64,000 nt of DNA, taken from NCBI RefSeq assembly GCF_900115095.1, contig NZ_FOVH01000028.1:1-64000 (forward strand), written 5' to 3'. The position numbers and the translations under genes are program-made. Below the pieces are notes generated by a model, which saw nothing but the letters and a program-made list of their open reading frames with translations, ran no database searches and had not been told where the DNA came from. This DNA is from Actinomadura madurae. GTDB lineage: Bacteria > Actinomycetota > Actinomycetes > Streptosporangiales > Streptosporangiaceae. Positions 15,609 through 23,782 of the stretch are shown here, in pieces; position 1 is the first letter of the stretch, and each line of letters starts with the position of its first letter.

Positions 15609-17753
15609 TTAGTCTGGACAGGTGTCCACATCAAGGGAGGGGCGCGGGGACGGCGTTCGCGCCGGCGCCGTGCCGCCCGCGCGGGCGCAGGTCAGGGCGA
15701 CGACGGGCAGCAGCGTGACGAGCCCGAAGGTGACGAGCCGGATGCCGTAGTCGTTGACGACCGCGCCGATCACGCACGTGGTCAGCACCGCCGCGAGGGT
15801 GGGGCGCAGCGCCGGCCACTCGCGCAGGGCGGCGTGCGACCAGGCCGGAGCGAACCGCTCGGGCCGCGCCACCGCCAGGACCAGGAGCGCGAGGACGAGC
15901 ACGGTCCCCCACGCCACCGGGCCGCCCGCCAGCGAGCCCAGCGCGTAGCCGGCCTTGCGCTCGACGAGCTGCCAGGCCTGCCCGTCGAGCACCTCCTGGA
16001 CGAAGCGCCCGGCATGCGTCCGCGAGGCCGGCGGGCGCAGCCAGTCGGCCGCGCCCACGGCCGCGACCACGGCGACCGCCGCCGACCCGACCGCCGCCAG
16101 CCGCACCGGTGTCAGCGGCACCCCGGCGATCGTGAGCGCCAGCACCGCGACCCCCGGGATCAGGGCCAGGCCCCCTCCCACGTCGGCGCCCCAGCCGGGC
16201 CAGGTGTCGACGGCGACCGCGACGGCGCCGATGGCCGCCACCGCCGCGGTCGCCGCCCGGCGCCGCCCGCGGGCGGTCAGCTCGGCCGCGGCCGCTCCGG
16301 CCAGCACCAGCGCGGCGACGGAGAAGACGGCGAAGGTGGAGTTGCCGAACCCGTAGTACCGGCCGCCGTACAGTGCGGACGGGCCGAACGGGCTCGCACG
16401 GTGCAGCAGGGTGCCGGTCGCCGCGTCCACGACCAGCACGCTGAAGGTCAGCAGGCCGACCGCCAGGGGCACGTGCCAGAGCGGGCGCGCGGGCAGCAGC
16501 GCCACCGGCACGACCGCCACCGCGACGGTGACGGCCAGGGCGCCCCACAGCGTCGCGTCCGGGAACGGGCTGTGCCACCACCGCGTCAGCGACACCAGAT
16601 ACATCGAGACCGGGATCACCGAGAAGACGAGGGCCGCGCCGGCGAAGGCCCGCCTCCCCCTGTCCGACGATCGGCGCCGCGCCATCGCTGCGGCGGCGAA
16701 CAGCACGAGCTGCGAACCCGCCACGATGACCAGGAGCAGCCCCGCCCAGCGCCGCAGCGTCTGGTCGGTCGTGGTCACGGCGCCCAGCTCGTGCACGGTC
16801 CTCGTCGCGTCGGTGGGGCGCGCCCGGCCGAGGGAGATCGGCGCGCCGCTGAACTCCGCCGGCTCGGGGGCGCCGGCCGCGTCCACGAGGGTGCTCGGGA
16901 CGTCCAGCAGCCGCACCACCCCGCCCCAGCGGGTCGAGGTGACCGTCAGCAGCGCGGGATCGGGCCGGGACGCCGTCACCGGGCCGCGGACCATGCTCAC
17001 CGCGAGGTGGGGCGTCCCGCCCGGCGGCTCGGTGACCCCCTGGATCAGCACGGTGACCTCGCCGCCGAGGCGCCGCAGGACCTCGCCCGCGAACGCGTCG
17101 ATCCTCGCCAGCGAGGCGAGCCGCCCGGATCCCGACTCCACGACCTGGCCGCCGTCGATCACCGTGACCGGGCAGCGGAGCGCGGCGCCGTCGACGGTGG
17201 CGCGGTAGCGCCCGACCGTACCGTCCGGGCGCGCGAGGGCGATCGCGGCGCCGGGGCCGACGGCGGTCTCGCACCCCTCGTGCTCCGCCAGCGCCCTGCC
17301 GAGCACCCCGGGGAGCGGTGAGAACTCCGACCGGCGCTGGGCGTCGACGAGCCGGTCCCACCGCGTCACCCGCGCGCCACGGCCGGTGTCCCGCACCGCC
17401 GGGAGGGGGACGCAACCACCCGCGCCGGTGCGCGGGCCCACGGCGGCCTGCCCCGCCGACAGCGACAGCCACCCGTCGGACGCGCACGCGGACCCGCCGG
17501 TCGTGCGCACGGTCGCCGCGCCGGTCGCCGCACCGCCGGTGAGCAGCCGCCACAGGTGCGGCGTCTGGTTCGCGCGGATGTCCCCCCACGCCAGCCCGGC
17601 GACGCCGATGACCACCACCGGCGCGCGGACCGGCCGGGCGTCCGCCCCGGCGCGGCCCATGATCTGCACCGCCGCCGATCCGATGACCAGGCAGACGAGC
17701 ACGGCCGCCCACCCCACCGCGATCCCGCCGCGCCTGCCCGCCCCATCGATCAT
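15609..17753 (-). CDS. Large polytopic membrane protein with alkaline-phosphatase-like external domain
   Basis: About 714 residues. One N-terminal helix (AVGWAAVLVCLVIGSAAVQIM) precedes an external domain of around 280 residues, then 10-12 hydrophobic helices fill the C-terminal half. The external domain begins VVVIGVAGLAWGDIRANQTP and contains SDGWLSLSAGQAA. This recalls the metal site and nucleophile region of the alkaline-phosphatase/phosphodiesterase superfamily (VVVIGVDGL...TPNL...PADGWLTL), but the canonical aspartate in GVDGL is alanine here, so catalysis is doubtful. Similar unnamed proteins occur across actinomycetes. Start placed at ATG 17753; an in-frame TTG lies at 17789. Confidence 0.7.
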   Translation of the reverse strand: MIDGAGRRGGIAVGWAAVLVCLVIGSAAVQIMGRAGADARPVRAPVVVIGVAGLAWGDIRANQTPHLWRLLTGGAATGAATVRTTGGSACASDGWLSLSAGQAAVGPRTGAGGCVPLPAVRDTGRGARVTRWDRLVDAQRRSEFSPLPGVLGRALAEHEGCETAVGPGAAIALARPDGTVGRYRATVDGAALRCPVTVIDGGQVVESGSGRLASLARIDAFAGEVLRRLGGEVTVLIQGVTEPPGGTPHLAVSMVRGPVTASRPDPALLTVTSTRWGGVVRLLDVPSTLVDAAGAPEPAEFSGAPISLGRARPTDATRTVHELGAVTTTDQTLRRWAGLLLVIVAGSQLVLFAAAAMARRRSSDRGRRAFAGAALVFSVIPVSMYLVSLTRWWHSPFPDATLWGALAVTVAVAVVPVALLPARPLWHVPLAVGLLTFSVLVVDAATGTLLHRASPFGPSALYGGRYYGFGNSTFAVFSVAALVLAGAAAAELTARGRRRAATAAVAAIGAVAVAVDTWPGWGADVGGGLALIPGVAVLALTIAGVPLTPVRLAAVGSAAVAVVAAVGAADWLRPPASRTHAGRFVQEVLDGQAWQLVERKAGYALGSLAGGPVAWGTVLVLALLVLAVARPERFAPAWSHAALREWPALRPTLAAVLTTCVIGAVVNDYGIRLVTFGLVTLLPVVALTCARAGGTAPARTPSPRPSLDVDTCPD

Positions 17754-17817
17754 GTACGCCAGGGTCCAGCGGGACGCCGCGGCGGGCAACCGGTCGCCCC
17801 GGATCGGGACCGGCCGG

Positions 17818-18723
17818 TCAGGCGTCCAGCCCGGCGGCGACGCAGGCGGCCGTCTCGCGGAGCCAGATGTGGGCCGCGTCCTGCGTGTGGACGGGGTGCC
17901 ACCACAGCGCCTCCTGGACGGGCACCGCCTCGAACGGGCACGGCAGGACGCGGACCTTCGCGACCGGGCGCAACAGCTCGGCGAGGCGGCGCTGGATCAG
18001 GGCGATGCGGCGGGTCCCGGCGACGAGGCTCGGGAGGAGCTGGAAGCTCTGCACCGACACCTCGACGCGCGGTTCCAGGCCGAGCATGCTGAGCTGCCGC
18101 GCGGCCGGGGCGTCGTAGGGGCGCTGGAAGACGACCCAGGGCAGGGTGGCGAGGTCGTCCATGGTGAGGCGGTCGCCGACGTCGGGGTGGTCGTCGGCGA
18201 CGACGCAGACCCACTCGTCGCGGTACAGCTCGACGGTCGGGAAGCCGCTGACGATGCCGTGCGGCATGAGCAGGCCGTCGACGGCGCTGAGGACGGCGCC
18301 GGTGTCGTCGACGATGTCGGGGGAGAACTGCTGGAAGACCAGGCGCGTCCCCGGGGCGTCGGTGTGCAGGGCGCGGGCCAGTCCGGCGCCGAACACCGCG
18401 ACCGCGTAGTCGGACGCGACGATCGTGAACTCGCGGCCGGCGGTGGCGGGGTCGAACTCGGCGCGGCTGGTGAAGAGCCGCTCCAGGAGGGCGCAGGCCG
18501 TCTCGGCGGGTGCCCGCAGCGCCGCGCCGAGCGGGGTCAGCTCGTAGGTGTTGCCCGCCCTGACCAGCAGGTCGTCGGCGAAGTGGCGGCGGAGGCGGGC
18601 GAGGGCGGCGCTGGTGGCGGGCTGGCTGAGCCCGATGCGCTGCCCGGCCCTCGTGACGTTGCGTTCTGTCAGCAGCGCGTCGAGGGCGACCAGGAGGTTG
18701 AGGTCGAGACTCGCCAGGTTCAT
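17818..18723 (-). CDS. LysR-family transcriptional regulator
   Basis: 301 residues. N-terminal winged HTH: LNLLVALDALLTERNVTRAG and GLSQPATSAALARLRRHF, the usual LysR pattern of the NodD/PcpR-like branch (LLVRAGNTYELTPLG). The remaining effector-binding domain begins around residue 95. It is divergent from a catabolic operon that starts 99 bases away, and a T-N11-A box lies between them, so it most likely activates that operon in response to a pathway substrate or intermediate and represses itself. Confidence 0.92.
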   Translation of the reverse strand: MNLASLDLNLLVALDALLTERNVTRAGQRIGLSQPATSAALARLRRHFADDLLVRAGNTYELTPLGAALRAPAETACALLERLFTSRAEFDPATAGREFTIVASDYAVAVFGAGLARALHTDAPGTRLVFQQFSPDIVDDTGAVLSAVDGLLMPHGIVSGFPTVELYRDEWVCVVADDHPDVGDRLTMDDLATLPWVVFQRPYDAPAARQLSMLGLEPRVEVSVQSFQLLPSLVAGTRRIALIQRRLAELLRPVAKVRVLPCPFEAVPVQEALWWHPVHTQDAAHIWLRETAACVAAGLDA

Positions 18724-18750
18724 CGGTCATCCACGGGGTCGATGGGTGGC

Positions 18751-18774
18751 ATACGAGGAATCTATTTCCCAGAT
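18751..18774. promoter_or_regulatory. LysR-type T-N11-A box in divergent promoter
   Basis: ATA-CGAGGAATC-TAT at 18751-18765 is a dyad satisfying the LysR consensus T-N11-A (T at 18752, A at 18764). An overlapping inverted repeat ATCT-N7-AGAT lies at 18760-18774. Both sit midway between the LysR start (18723) and the operon start (18823). Confidence 0.55.
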
Positions 18775-18822
18775 CCAGATGGGTGCCTCAAGGTTAGGGG
18801 CACAGACCGAGAGGACTCCTCC

Positions 18823-19764
18823 GTGGACTCACCTTCACCGCCGTTCGCACTCGGCACCTTCTCCGGCCGGGACGGGACACCGTTCCCAGGCCTCGTCCGC
18901 GACGGACTGGTCACCGACCTGCGCTCCCTGGCGGCGACGACGCGGGACCTGCTCGAACGCTGGGACGACGTCCTGCCCCTACTGCACTCGGCCGGCGGGG
19001 ACGCGGTCCCGCTGGACGGGCTGAATGTGCACGCGCCCATCGAGCCGCGCCAGCTCCTCCAGTCGGGCGCCAACTACCGCACGCACGTCATCGACCTCGC
19101 GGTGGCGCACGAGCCGGAGGGCGGACGGCCCGCCGAGCAGGTCCGGGCCGAGACGGCGGCGATGACGGACCGCCGCGCGGCCGAGGGCCGTCCGTACCTG
19201 TTCACCGGGCTGCCGTCGTCCATCACCGGCCCCTACGACGACGTGGTGCTGCCGTCGTGGTGCGAGAAGCCGGACTGGGAGCTGGAGCTGGCGGCGGTGA
19301 TCGGCCGCGGCGCGTTCCGCGTCCCGGAGGACCGGGCGCTGGAGCACGTCGCCGCCTACACGATCGCCAACGACCTGACGGCGCGGGAGGCGGTGTTCCG
19401 GCGGGACATGCCGGAGATCGGCACCGACTGGCTGCGGGCGAAGAACGCTCCGACGTTCACACCGCTCGGCCCGTATCTCGTGCCGTCGCGGTTCGTGGCC
19501 GACCCGGGCGACCTGCGGATCACGCTGCGGCTGAACGGCGAGGTCATGCAGGACGAGACCACGAAGGACATGCTCTTCGGCGTGGCGCGGCTGGTGGCGG
19601 AGGCGTCCCGGACCGTCCGGCTGCTGCCCGGCGACCTGGTCCTGACCGGAAGCCCGGCCGGTAACGGCCTGCACCTGGGGCGGCTGCTGCGGCCCGGCGA
19701 CGTCATGGAGGGCGCCATCACGGGTCTCGGCGTCCAGCGCAACCGGTGCGTGGAGGAGGCATGA
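18823..19764 (+). CDS. Fumarylacetoacetate-hydrolase (FAH) family protein
   Basis: 313 residues, first gene of the LysR-controlled operon. FAH core: LQSGANYRTHVIDLA, EKPDWELELAAVIGRGAF (E-x-E metal ligands), the IANDLTAREAVFR segment and the glycine-rich end LVLTGSPAGNGLHL. Such enzymes hydrolyse or decarboxylate the dienoate/acylpyruvate products of ring cleavage. The frame is open far upstream, but GTG 18823 with GAGGA eight bases before is the start and fits the promoter. The stop overlaps the next start (ATGA). Confidence 0.9.
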   Translation: MDSPSPPFALGTFSGRDGTPFPGLVRDGLVTDLRSLAATTRDLLERWDDVLPLLHSAGGDAVPLDGLNVHAPIEPRQLLQSGANYRTHVIDLAVAHEPEGGRPAEQVRAETAAMTDRRAAEGRPYLFTGLPSSITGPYDDVVLPSWCEKPDWELELAAVIGRGAFRVPEDRALEHVAAYTIANDLTAREAVFRRDMPEIGTDWLRAKNAPTFTPLGPYLVPSRFVADPGDLRITLRLNGEVMQDETTKDMLFGVARLVAEASRTVRLLPGDLVLTGSPAGNGLHLGRLLRPGDVMEGAITGLGVQRNRCVEEA

Positions 19765-20723
19765 CGCCCGACCGCACCGATCCCGAGGCCGCCGTCGCCG
19801 AGGCGGCCGCCGCGTGCTCCAACTGGGGGCGGTGGGGCGAGGACGACGCCCTCGGCACCGTGAACTTCATCGACGAGGCCAAGCGGCGGGAGGGCGCCGC
19901 GCTCGTCCGGCAGGGCGTCTCCTTCTCGCTCTCGCAGCGGTTCGACATGGACGGGCCGCAGAAGGGCTGGCGCCGGCGCACCAACCCCGTCCACACCATG
20001 CTCGACACCGGGGCGGACGCGGCGCTCGGCAACCAGGGCTTCCCGCACGGGATCGGCGGCGCCGACGATGTGATCGCGATGCCGTTGCAGTGCTCCACGC
20101 AGTGGGACGGCCTGGGCCACATCTTCGACCACGGCCGGGCGTGGAACGGGCGTCCGGCGGAGAAGGTCGTCACCTCCGAAGGCGACCTGGTGACCGGCAT
20201 CGAGCATCTCGCCCCGCACGTCGCCGGCCGCGGGGTGCTGCTGGACGTGGGCCGCGTGCTCGGCGGCGGCGGCGAGCTGCCGGACGGGTTCGCCATCACC
20301 GAGGAGCACCTGCGGACGACGATCGGCGCGCACGGCGTGACGGTCGGGCGCGGCGACATCGTCTGCGTCCGGACGGGGCGGCTGGCGCGCGCCCGGCGGG
20401 ACGGGTGGGGCGACTACGCGGGCGGGCCCGCGCCGGGGCTGTCGTTCACCACCGCCGGATGGCTGCACCGCACGGAGATCGCCGCCATCGCGACCGACAC
20501 GTGGGGCTTCGAGGTCCGGCCGAACGAGTTCGACGAGGCGTTCCAGCCGCTGCACCAGGTCGTCATCCCGCACATCGGGCTGCTGGTCGGCGAGATGTGG
20601 GACCTGGACGGCCTCGCCGCGCACTGCGCGGGCGACGGCCGGTACGACTTCTGGCTCACCGCCGCGCCGCTGCCGGTCACCGGCGCGGTCGGCTCCCCCG
20701 TCAACCCCATCGCGATCAAGTGA
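19761..20723 (+). CDS. Cyclase-family protein (PF04199), kynurenine-formamidase/isatin-hydrolase fold
   Basis: 320 residues. The family metal motif is normally H-x-G-T-H-x-D...H; here the corresponding segment is CSTQWDGLGHIFDHG, in which the first two histidines are replaced but D-G-L-x-H is kept. WGEDDALGTVNFID near the start and MWDLDGLAAHC near the end are typical of the long bacterial cyclase group. Expected to hydrolyse an amide or lactone ring in an aromatic pathway; exact substrate unknown. ATG at 19761 with GGAGG upstream and four-base overlap with the FAH gene. Confidence 0.85.
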   Translation: MTPDRTDPEAAVAEAAAACSNWGRWGEDDALGTVNFIDEAKRREGAALVRQGVSFSLSQRFDMDGPQKGWRRRTNPVHTMLDTGADAALGNQGFPHGIGGADDVIAMPLQCSTQWDGLGHIFDHGRAWNGRPAEKVVTSEGDLVTGIEHLAPHVAGRGVLLDVGRVLGGGGELPDGFAITEEHLRTTIGAHGVTVGRGDIVCVRTGRLARARRDGWGDYAGGPAPGLSFTTAGWLHRTEIAAIATDTWGFEVRPNEFDEAFQPLHQVVIPHIGLLVGEMWDLDGLAAHCAGDGRYDFWLTAAPLPVTGAVGSPVNPIAIK

Positions 20724-20729
20724 GGCGTC

Positions 20730-21845
20730 ATGAAGGTACTGATCGTCGGCGGCGGCACCGCCGGGTCGGCGCTGGCGATCCCGCTGGCGCGCGGCGGCGT
20801 CTCGGTCGACGTCGCCGAGATCGCGGCCGGGCCGGTCGGGTCGGGCTCCGGGATCACGCTGCAGGGCAACGCGCTGCGCGTGCTGCGCGACCTCGGCGTG
20901 TGGGAGCGGGTGGAGGCCGCCGGGTACGGGTTCGACATGCTCGGGCTCCGGGCGCCGGACGGGTCGCTGATCGCCGAGATCCCCGGCGCCCGCACCGGCG
21001 GGCCGGACCTGCCGGCGACGGTCGGGATGAACCGCCCCGAGCTGGCCGCGATCCTCGCGGAGGCGGTGCGGGACGCGGGCGCCCGCGTCCGGTACGGGCT
21101 CACCGTGTCGGCCCTTGAGGAGGGCGGCGCGGGCATCACCGCCCACCTGTCGGACGGGTCCTCCGGGGCCTATGACCTCGTCGTAGGCGCCGACGGGATC
21201 CGCTCCGCCGTGCGCCGGCTCATCGGCATCCACGTCGAGCCGGAGCCGGCCGGCATGGGGATCTGGCGGATCCACACGAGCCGCCCCAAGGGCGTCGAGC
21301 GCACCGACCTGATCTACGGCGGGCCGTGCTTCATCGCCGGGTACTGCCCCACCGGGCCGGACACGATGTACGCGTACCTGGTCGAGAAGGCACGGCCACG
21401 AGAATTTAGTAAAGAAGCGGACAAGGCCGCTCATATGCGGGCGCTCGCCGCCGGGTACGGCGGCGTGTGGGACGAGATCCGCACCGGCATCACCGACCCG
21501 GACCGGATCAACTACACCTGGTTCGAGTCGCTGCTGGTCCCGCGCCCGTGGAACCGGGGCCGGGTCGTGCTCATCGGGGACGCTGCGCACGCGTGCCCAC
21601 CGACGCTCGCCCAGGGCGCGGCGCAATGCCTGGAGGACGCCTCCGTCCTCGCCGAGCTGCTCCTCGGCGGCGCGCCGGCCGGCCAGGCTCTCTTCGACGC
21701 GTTCATGGACCGGCGGTTCGAGCGGGCCAGGGCGGTCGTCGACGCGTCGGTGCAGCTCGCGCGCTGGCAGCTCGACCCCTCGCCCGACGCCGACGTCCCC
21801 GGGCTCATGGGACGCATCGCCGCCCTCGTCACGGAGCGGCCGTGA
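20730..21845 (+). CDS. FAD-dependent aromatic monooxygenase (salicylate-hydroxylase-like)
   Basis: 371 residues, class A flavoprotein monooxygenase. FAD motif VLIVGGGTAGSALAIPLARGG, the DG motif LVVGADGIRSAVRR, and the GD motif VVLIGDAAHACPPTLAQGAAQ are all present, so it should bind FAD and NAD(P)H and hydroxylate an aromatic ring. It overlaps the next gene by GTGA. Codons at about 21399-21440 (cga gaa ttt agt aaa gaa ...) are unusually A/T-rich against the rest of the gene. Placed upstream of a dioxygenase, it probably creates the catechol-type substrate. Confidence 0.9.
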   Translation: MKVLIVGGGTAGSALAIPLARGGVSVDVAEIAAGPVGSGSGITLQGNALRVLRDLGVWERVEAAGYGFDMLGLRAPDGSLIAEIPGARTGGPDLPATVGMNRPELAAILAEAVRDAGARVRYGLTVSALEEGGAGITAHLSDGSSGAYDLVVGADGIRSAVRRLIGIHVEPEPAGMGIWRIHTSRPKGVERTDLIYGGPCFIAGYCPTGPDTMYAYLVEKARPREFSKEADKAAHMRALAAGYGGVWDEIRTGITDPDRINYTWFESLLVPRPWNRGRVVLIGDAAHACPPTLAQGAAQCLEDASVLAELLLGGAPAGQALFDAFMDRRFERARAVVDASVQLARWQLDPSPDADVPGLMGRIAALVTERP

Positions 21846-22834
21846 AGACCATCGACGTCCACGCGCACGTCCTGCTCCCAGAGATCGAGGAGACGGTCGC
21901 CGGGGAACCGGGGCACGCCGAGCACCGGGCGCTGGACGCGCGGCGCAACGGGGCCGCGTCCCTCCAGGTCAGCGGCCGGATGGTCGGCGAGCGGATCGGC
22001 CGCCTGACCCGGGTGGAGGAGCGGCTGGCCGTCATGGACGCCGCCGGGATCGACGTGCAGATCGTCAGCCCGTCCCCGTCGCACTACCACTACTGGGCCC
22101 GCCGCGACCTCGCCCGCACCGTGTACCGGCTGGCGAACGAGGGCGTCGCCGCGCACCGCGGGCGGGCCCCCGACCGGCTGTACGGTCTCGGGCTCGTCCC
22201 GCTCCAGCATCCGGATCTGGCGGTCGCCGCACTGGACCACGCGCTCGGTCTCGGGTTGCGCGGGGTCGAGATCTCCTCCTGCGCACCCGGCCTCGAACTG
22301 TCGGACGAGGCACTGGAGCCGTTCTGGACGCGTGCCGAGGCGTCCGGCGCCGTGGTGTTCCTGCACCCCTTCGGCTGCACGCTGGACGAGCGGCTCGACC
22401 GGTTCTACCTGTCCAACATCGTCGGGCAGCCGGCCGAGAACGCGGTCGCCCTGTCGCACCTGATCTTCTCCGGTGTGCTGGACCGGCATCCCGGCCTGAA
22501 GATCGTCGCGGCGCACGGCGGCGGCTACCTGCCCACCGGCCTCGGACGTTCCGACCACGGCTGGCGGGTGCGCCCCGAGGCCCGGTCGTGCGCCGAACCG
22601 CCGAGCGCCTACCTGCGCCGGATCTGGTTCGACTCCCTCGTCTACGAACCCGGTGCCCTGCGCTCGCTGGTGGACACGGCCGGGGCGGCACAGGTCGTCC
22701 TCGGCTCGGACTACCCCTTCGACATGGGCGTCGAGGACCCGCTGGACCGGCTGCGCGCCGCGCTCCCGCCCGGCCCCGTCCTCGACGCCGTGCGCGGAGG
22801 CAACGCCGCCGCGCTCTTCGACATCAAGGAGTGA
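21842..22834 (+). CDS. Amidohydrolase-2 family decarboxylase (ACMSD-like)
   Basis: 330 residues. Metal ligands DVHAHVLLPE (H-x-H) at the N-terminus, HPFGCTLDE and AAHGGGYLPTGLGRSDHGW in the middle, and GSDYPFDMG with the catalytic Asp at the end match 2-amino-3-carboxymuconate-6-semialdehyde decarboxylase and related resorcylate-type decarboxylases. GTG start within the stop of the monooxygenase gene. The likely role is non-oxidative decarboxylation of a ring-cleavage product or aromatic acid. Confidence 0.87.
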   Translation: MKTIDVHAHVLLPEIEETVAGEPGHAEHRALDARRNGAASLQVSGRMVGERIGRLTRVEERLAVMDAAGIDVQIVSPSPSHYHYWARRDLARTVYRLANEGVAAHRGRAPDRLYGLGLVPLQHPDLAVAALDHALGLGLRGVEISSCAPGLELSDEALEPFWTRAEASGAVVFLHPFGCTLDERLDRFYLSNIVGQPAENAVALSHLIFSGVLDRHPGLKIVAAHGGGYLPTGLGRSDHGWRVRPEARSCAEPPSAYLRRIWFDSLVYEPGALRSLVDTAGAAQVVLGSDYPFDMGVEDPLDRLRAALPPGPVLDAVRGGNAAALFDIKE

Positions 22835-22836
22835 CC

Positions 22837-23775
22837 ATGCCCGACCGTCTCATCACCCATCTGCGGCACGTCGACCTCGCCGTCCCCGACTACGAGAAGC
22901 AGCACCGGTTCTACACCGGTGTCTGGGGCCTGACCGAGGTGGCCGGCGACACCGGGATCTCCTTCCTCGCGGCGGAGGGGTCACCCGAGCAGTACGTCGT
23001 CCGGCTCCGGAAGGCGGAAGACAAACGCCTCGACCTCGTCTCCTTCGGCGCCGACTCCCCGGCGGACGTGGACGCCCTCGCCGAACGGCTCGCCGGCGCC
23101 GGGGTGAGGCAGGTGAGCGAGCCCGGGAAGCTGTCCACGCCGGGCGGCGGCTACGGGTGCAGGTTCTTCGACGTCGACGGCCGGACGGTCGAGGTCTCCG
23201 CGGACGTCGCCGCCCGCCCCCATCGCAGGATCGAGCCGCGGGAGGCCGTGCCGGTCCGGCTGTCGCACGTCGTCCTCAACTCGCCCGACCTGGACGCCAC
23301 GCGCGCCTGGTACGAGCGCCACCTGGACTTCGCGCTGTCGGACACGCTGACCTCCCGGCACATGGGAAAGGTCATGCACTTCATGCGCTGCAACCCGCAG
23401 CACCACAGCGTCGCGATCGCCAAGGGCCCGCACACGTCCCTGCACCACGTCTCGTTCGAGATGCGCGGCATCGACGAGTACATGTACGGGACGGGACGGC
23501 TGCTGCGCGCCGGAGTCCGCATGATCTGGGGCCCGGGACGCCACAAGGCCGGGGACAACACCTTCTCCTACTTCCTCGACCCGCACGGCAACACCGTCGA
23601 GTACACCACCGAACTGGAGAACCTCGACGAAGACGCCTGGCACCCGCACCTGTACGACTTCTCCGACCCCGACGTCACCGACCAGTGGGGCACGGCCAAC
23701 CCCATGAACGAACTCATCGCCAAGGAATCGTTCAACGACCCCGACCGCGGCGTGTTCGTCGCCCCGCCCGTCTAG
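22837..23775 (+). CDS. Type I extradiol (VOC-fold) ring-cleavage dioxygenase
   Basis: 312 residues with two VOC modules: THLRHVDLAVPDYEKQHRFY for the N-terminal module and VRLSHVVLNSPDLDATRAWY for the catalytic one. Iron ligands are consistent with H in SHVVLN, H in SLHHVSFEM and E in GNTVEYTTE, as in 2,3-dihydroxybiphenyl dioxygenases. It should cleave a catechol-like product of the upstream FAD monooxygenase. ATG two bases after the decarboxylase stop, with AAGGAG upstream. Confidence 0.9.
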   Translation: MPDRLITHLRHVDLAVPDYEKQHRFYTGVWGLTEVAGDTGISFLAAEGSPEQYVVRLRKAEDKRLDLVSFGADSPADVDALAERLAGAGVRQVSEPGKLSTPGGGYGCRFFDVDGRTVEVSADVAARPHRRIEPREAVPVRLSHVVLNSPDLDATRAWYERHLDFALSDTLTSRHMGKVMHFMRCNPQHHSVAIAKGPHTSLHHVSFEMRGIDEYMYGTGRLLRAGVRMIWGPGRHKAGDNTFSYFLDPHGNTVEYTTELENLDEDAWHPHLYDFSDPDVTDQWGTANPMNELIAKESFNDPDRGVFVAPPV

Positions 23776-23782
23776 GACGAGC

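Noticed and set aside
13476..17321. A 1281-codon open frame on the plus strand
   Set aside because: It runs antisense across the methyltransferase, F420 oxidoreductase and membrane protein genes, which have clear motifs; its translation is low-complexity G/R/A/P typical of shadow frames in high-GC DNA.
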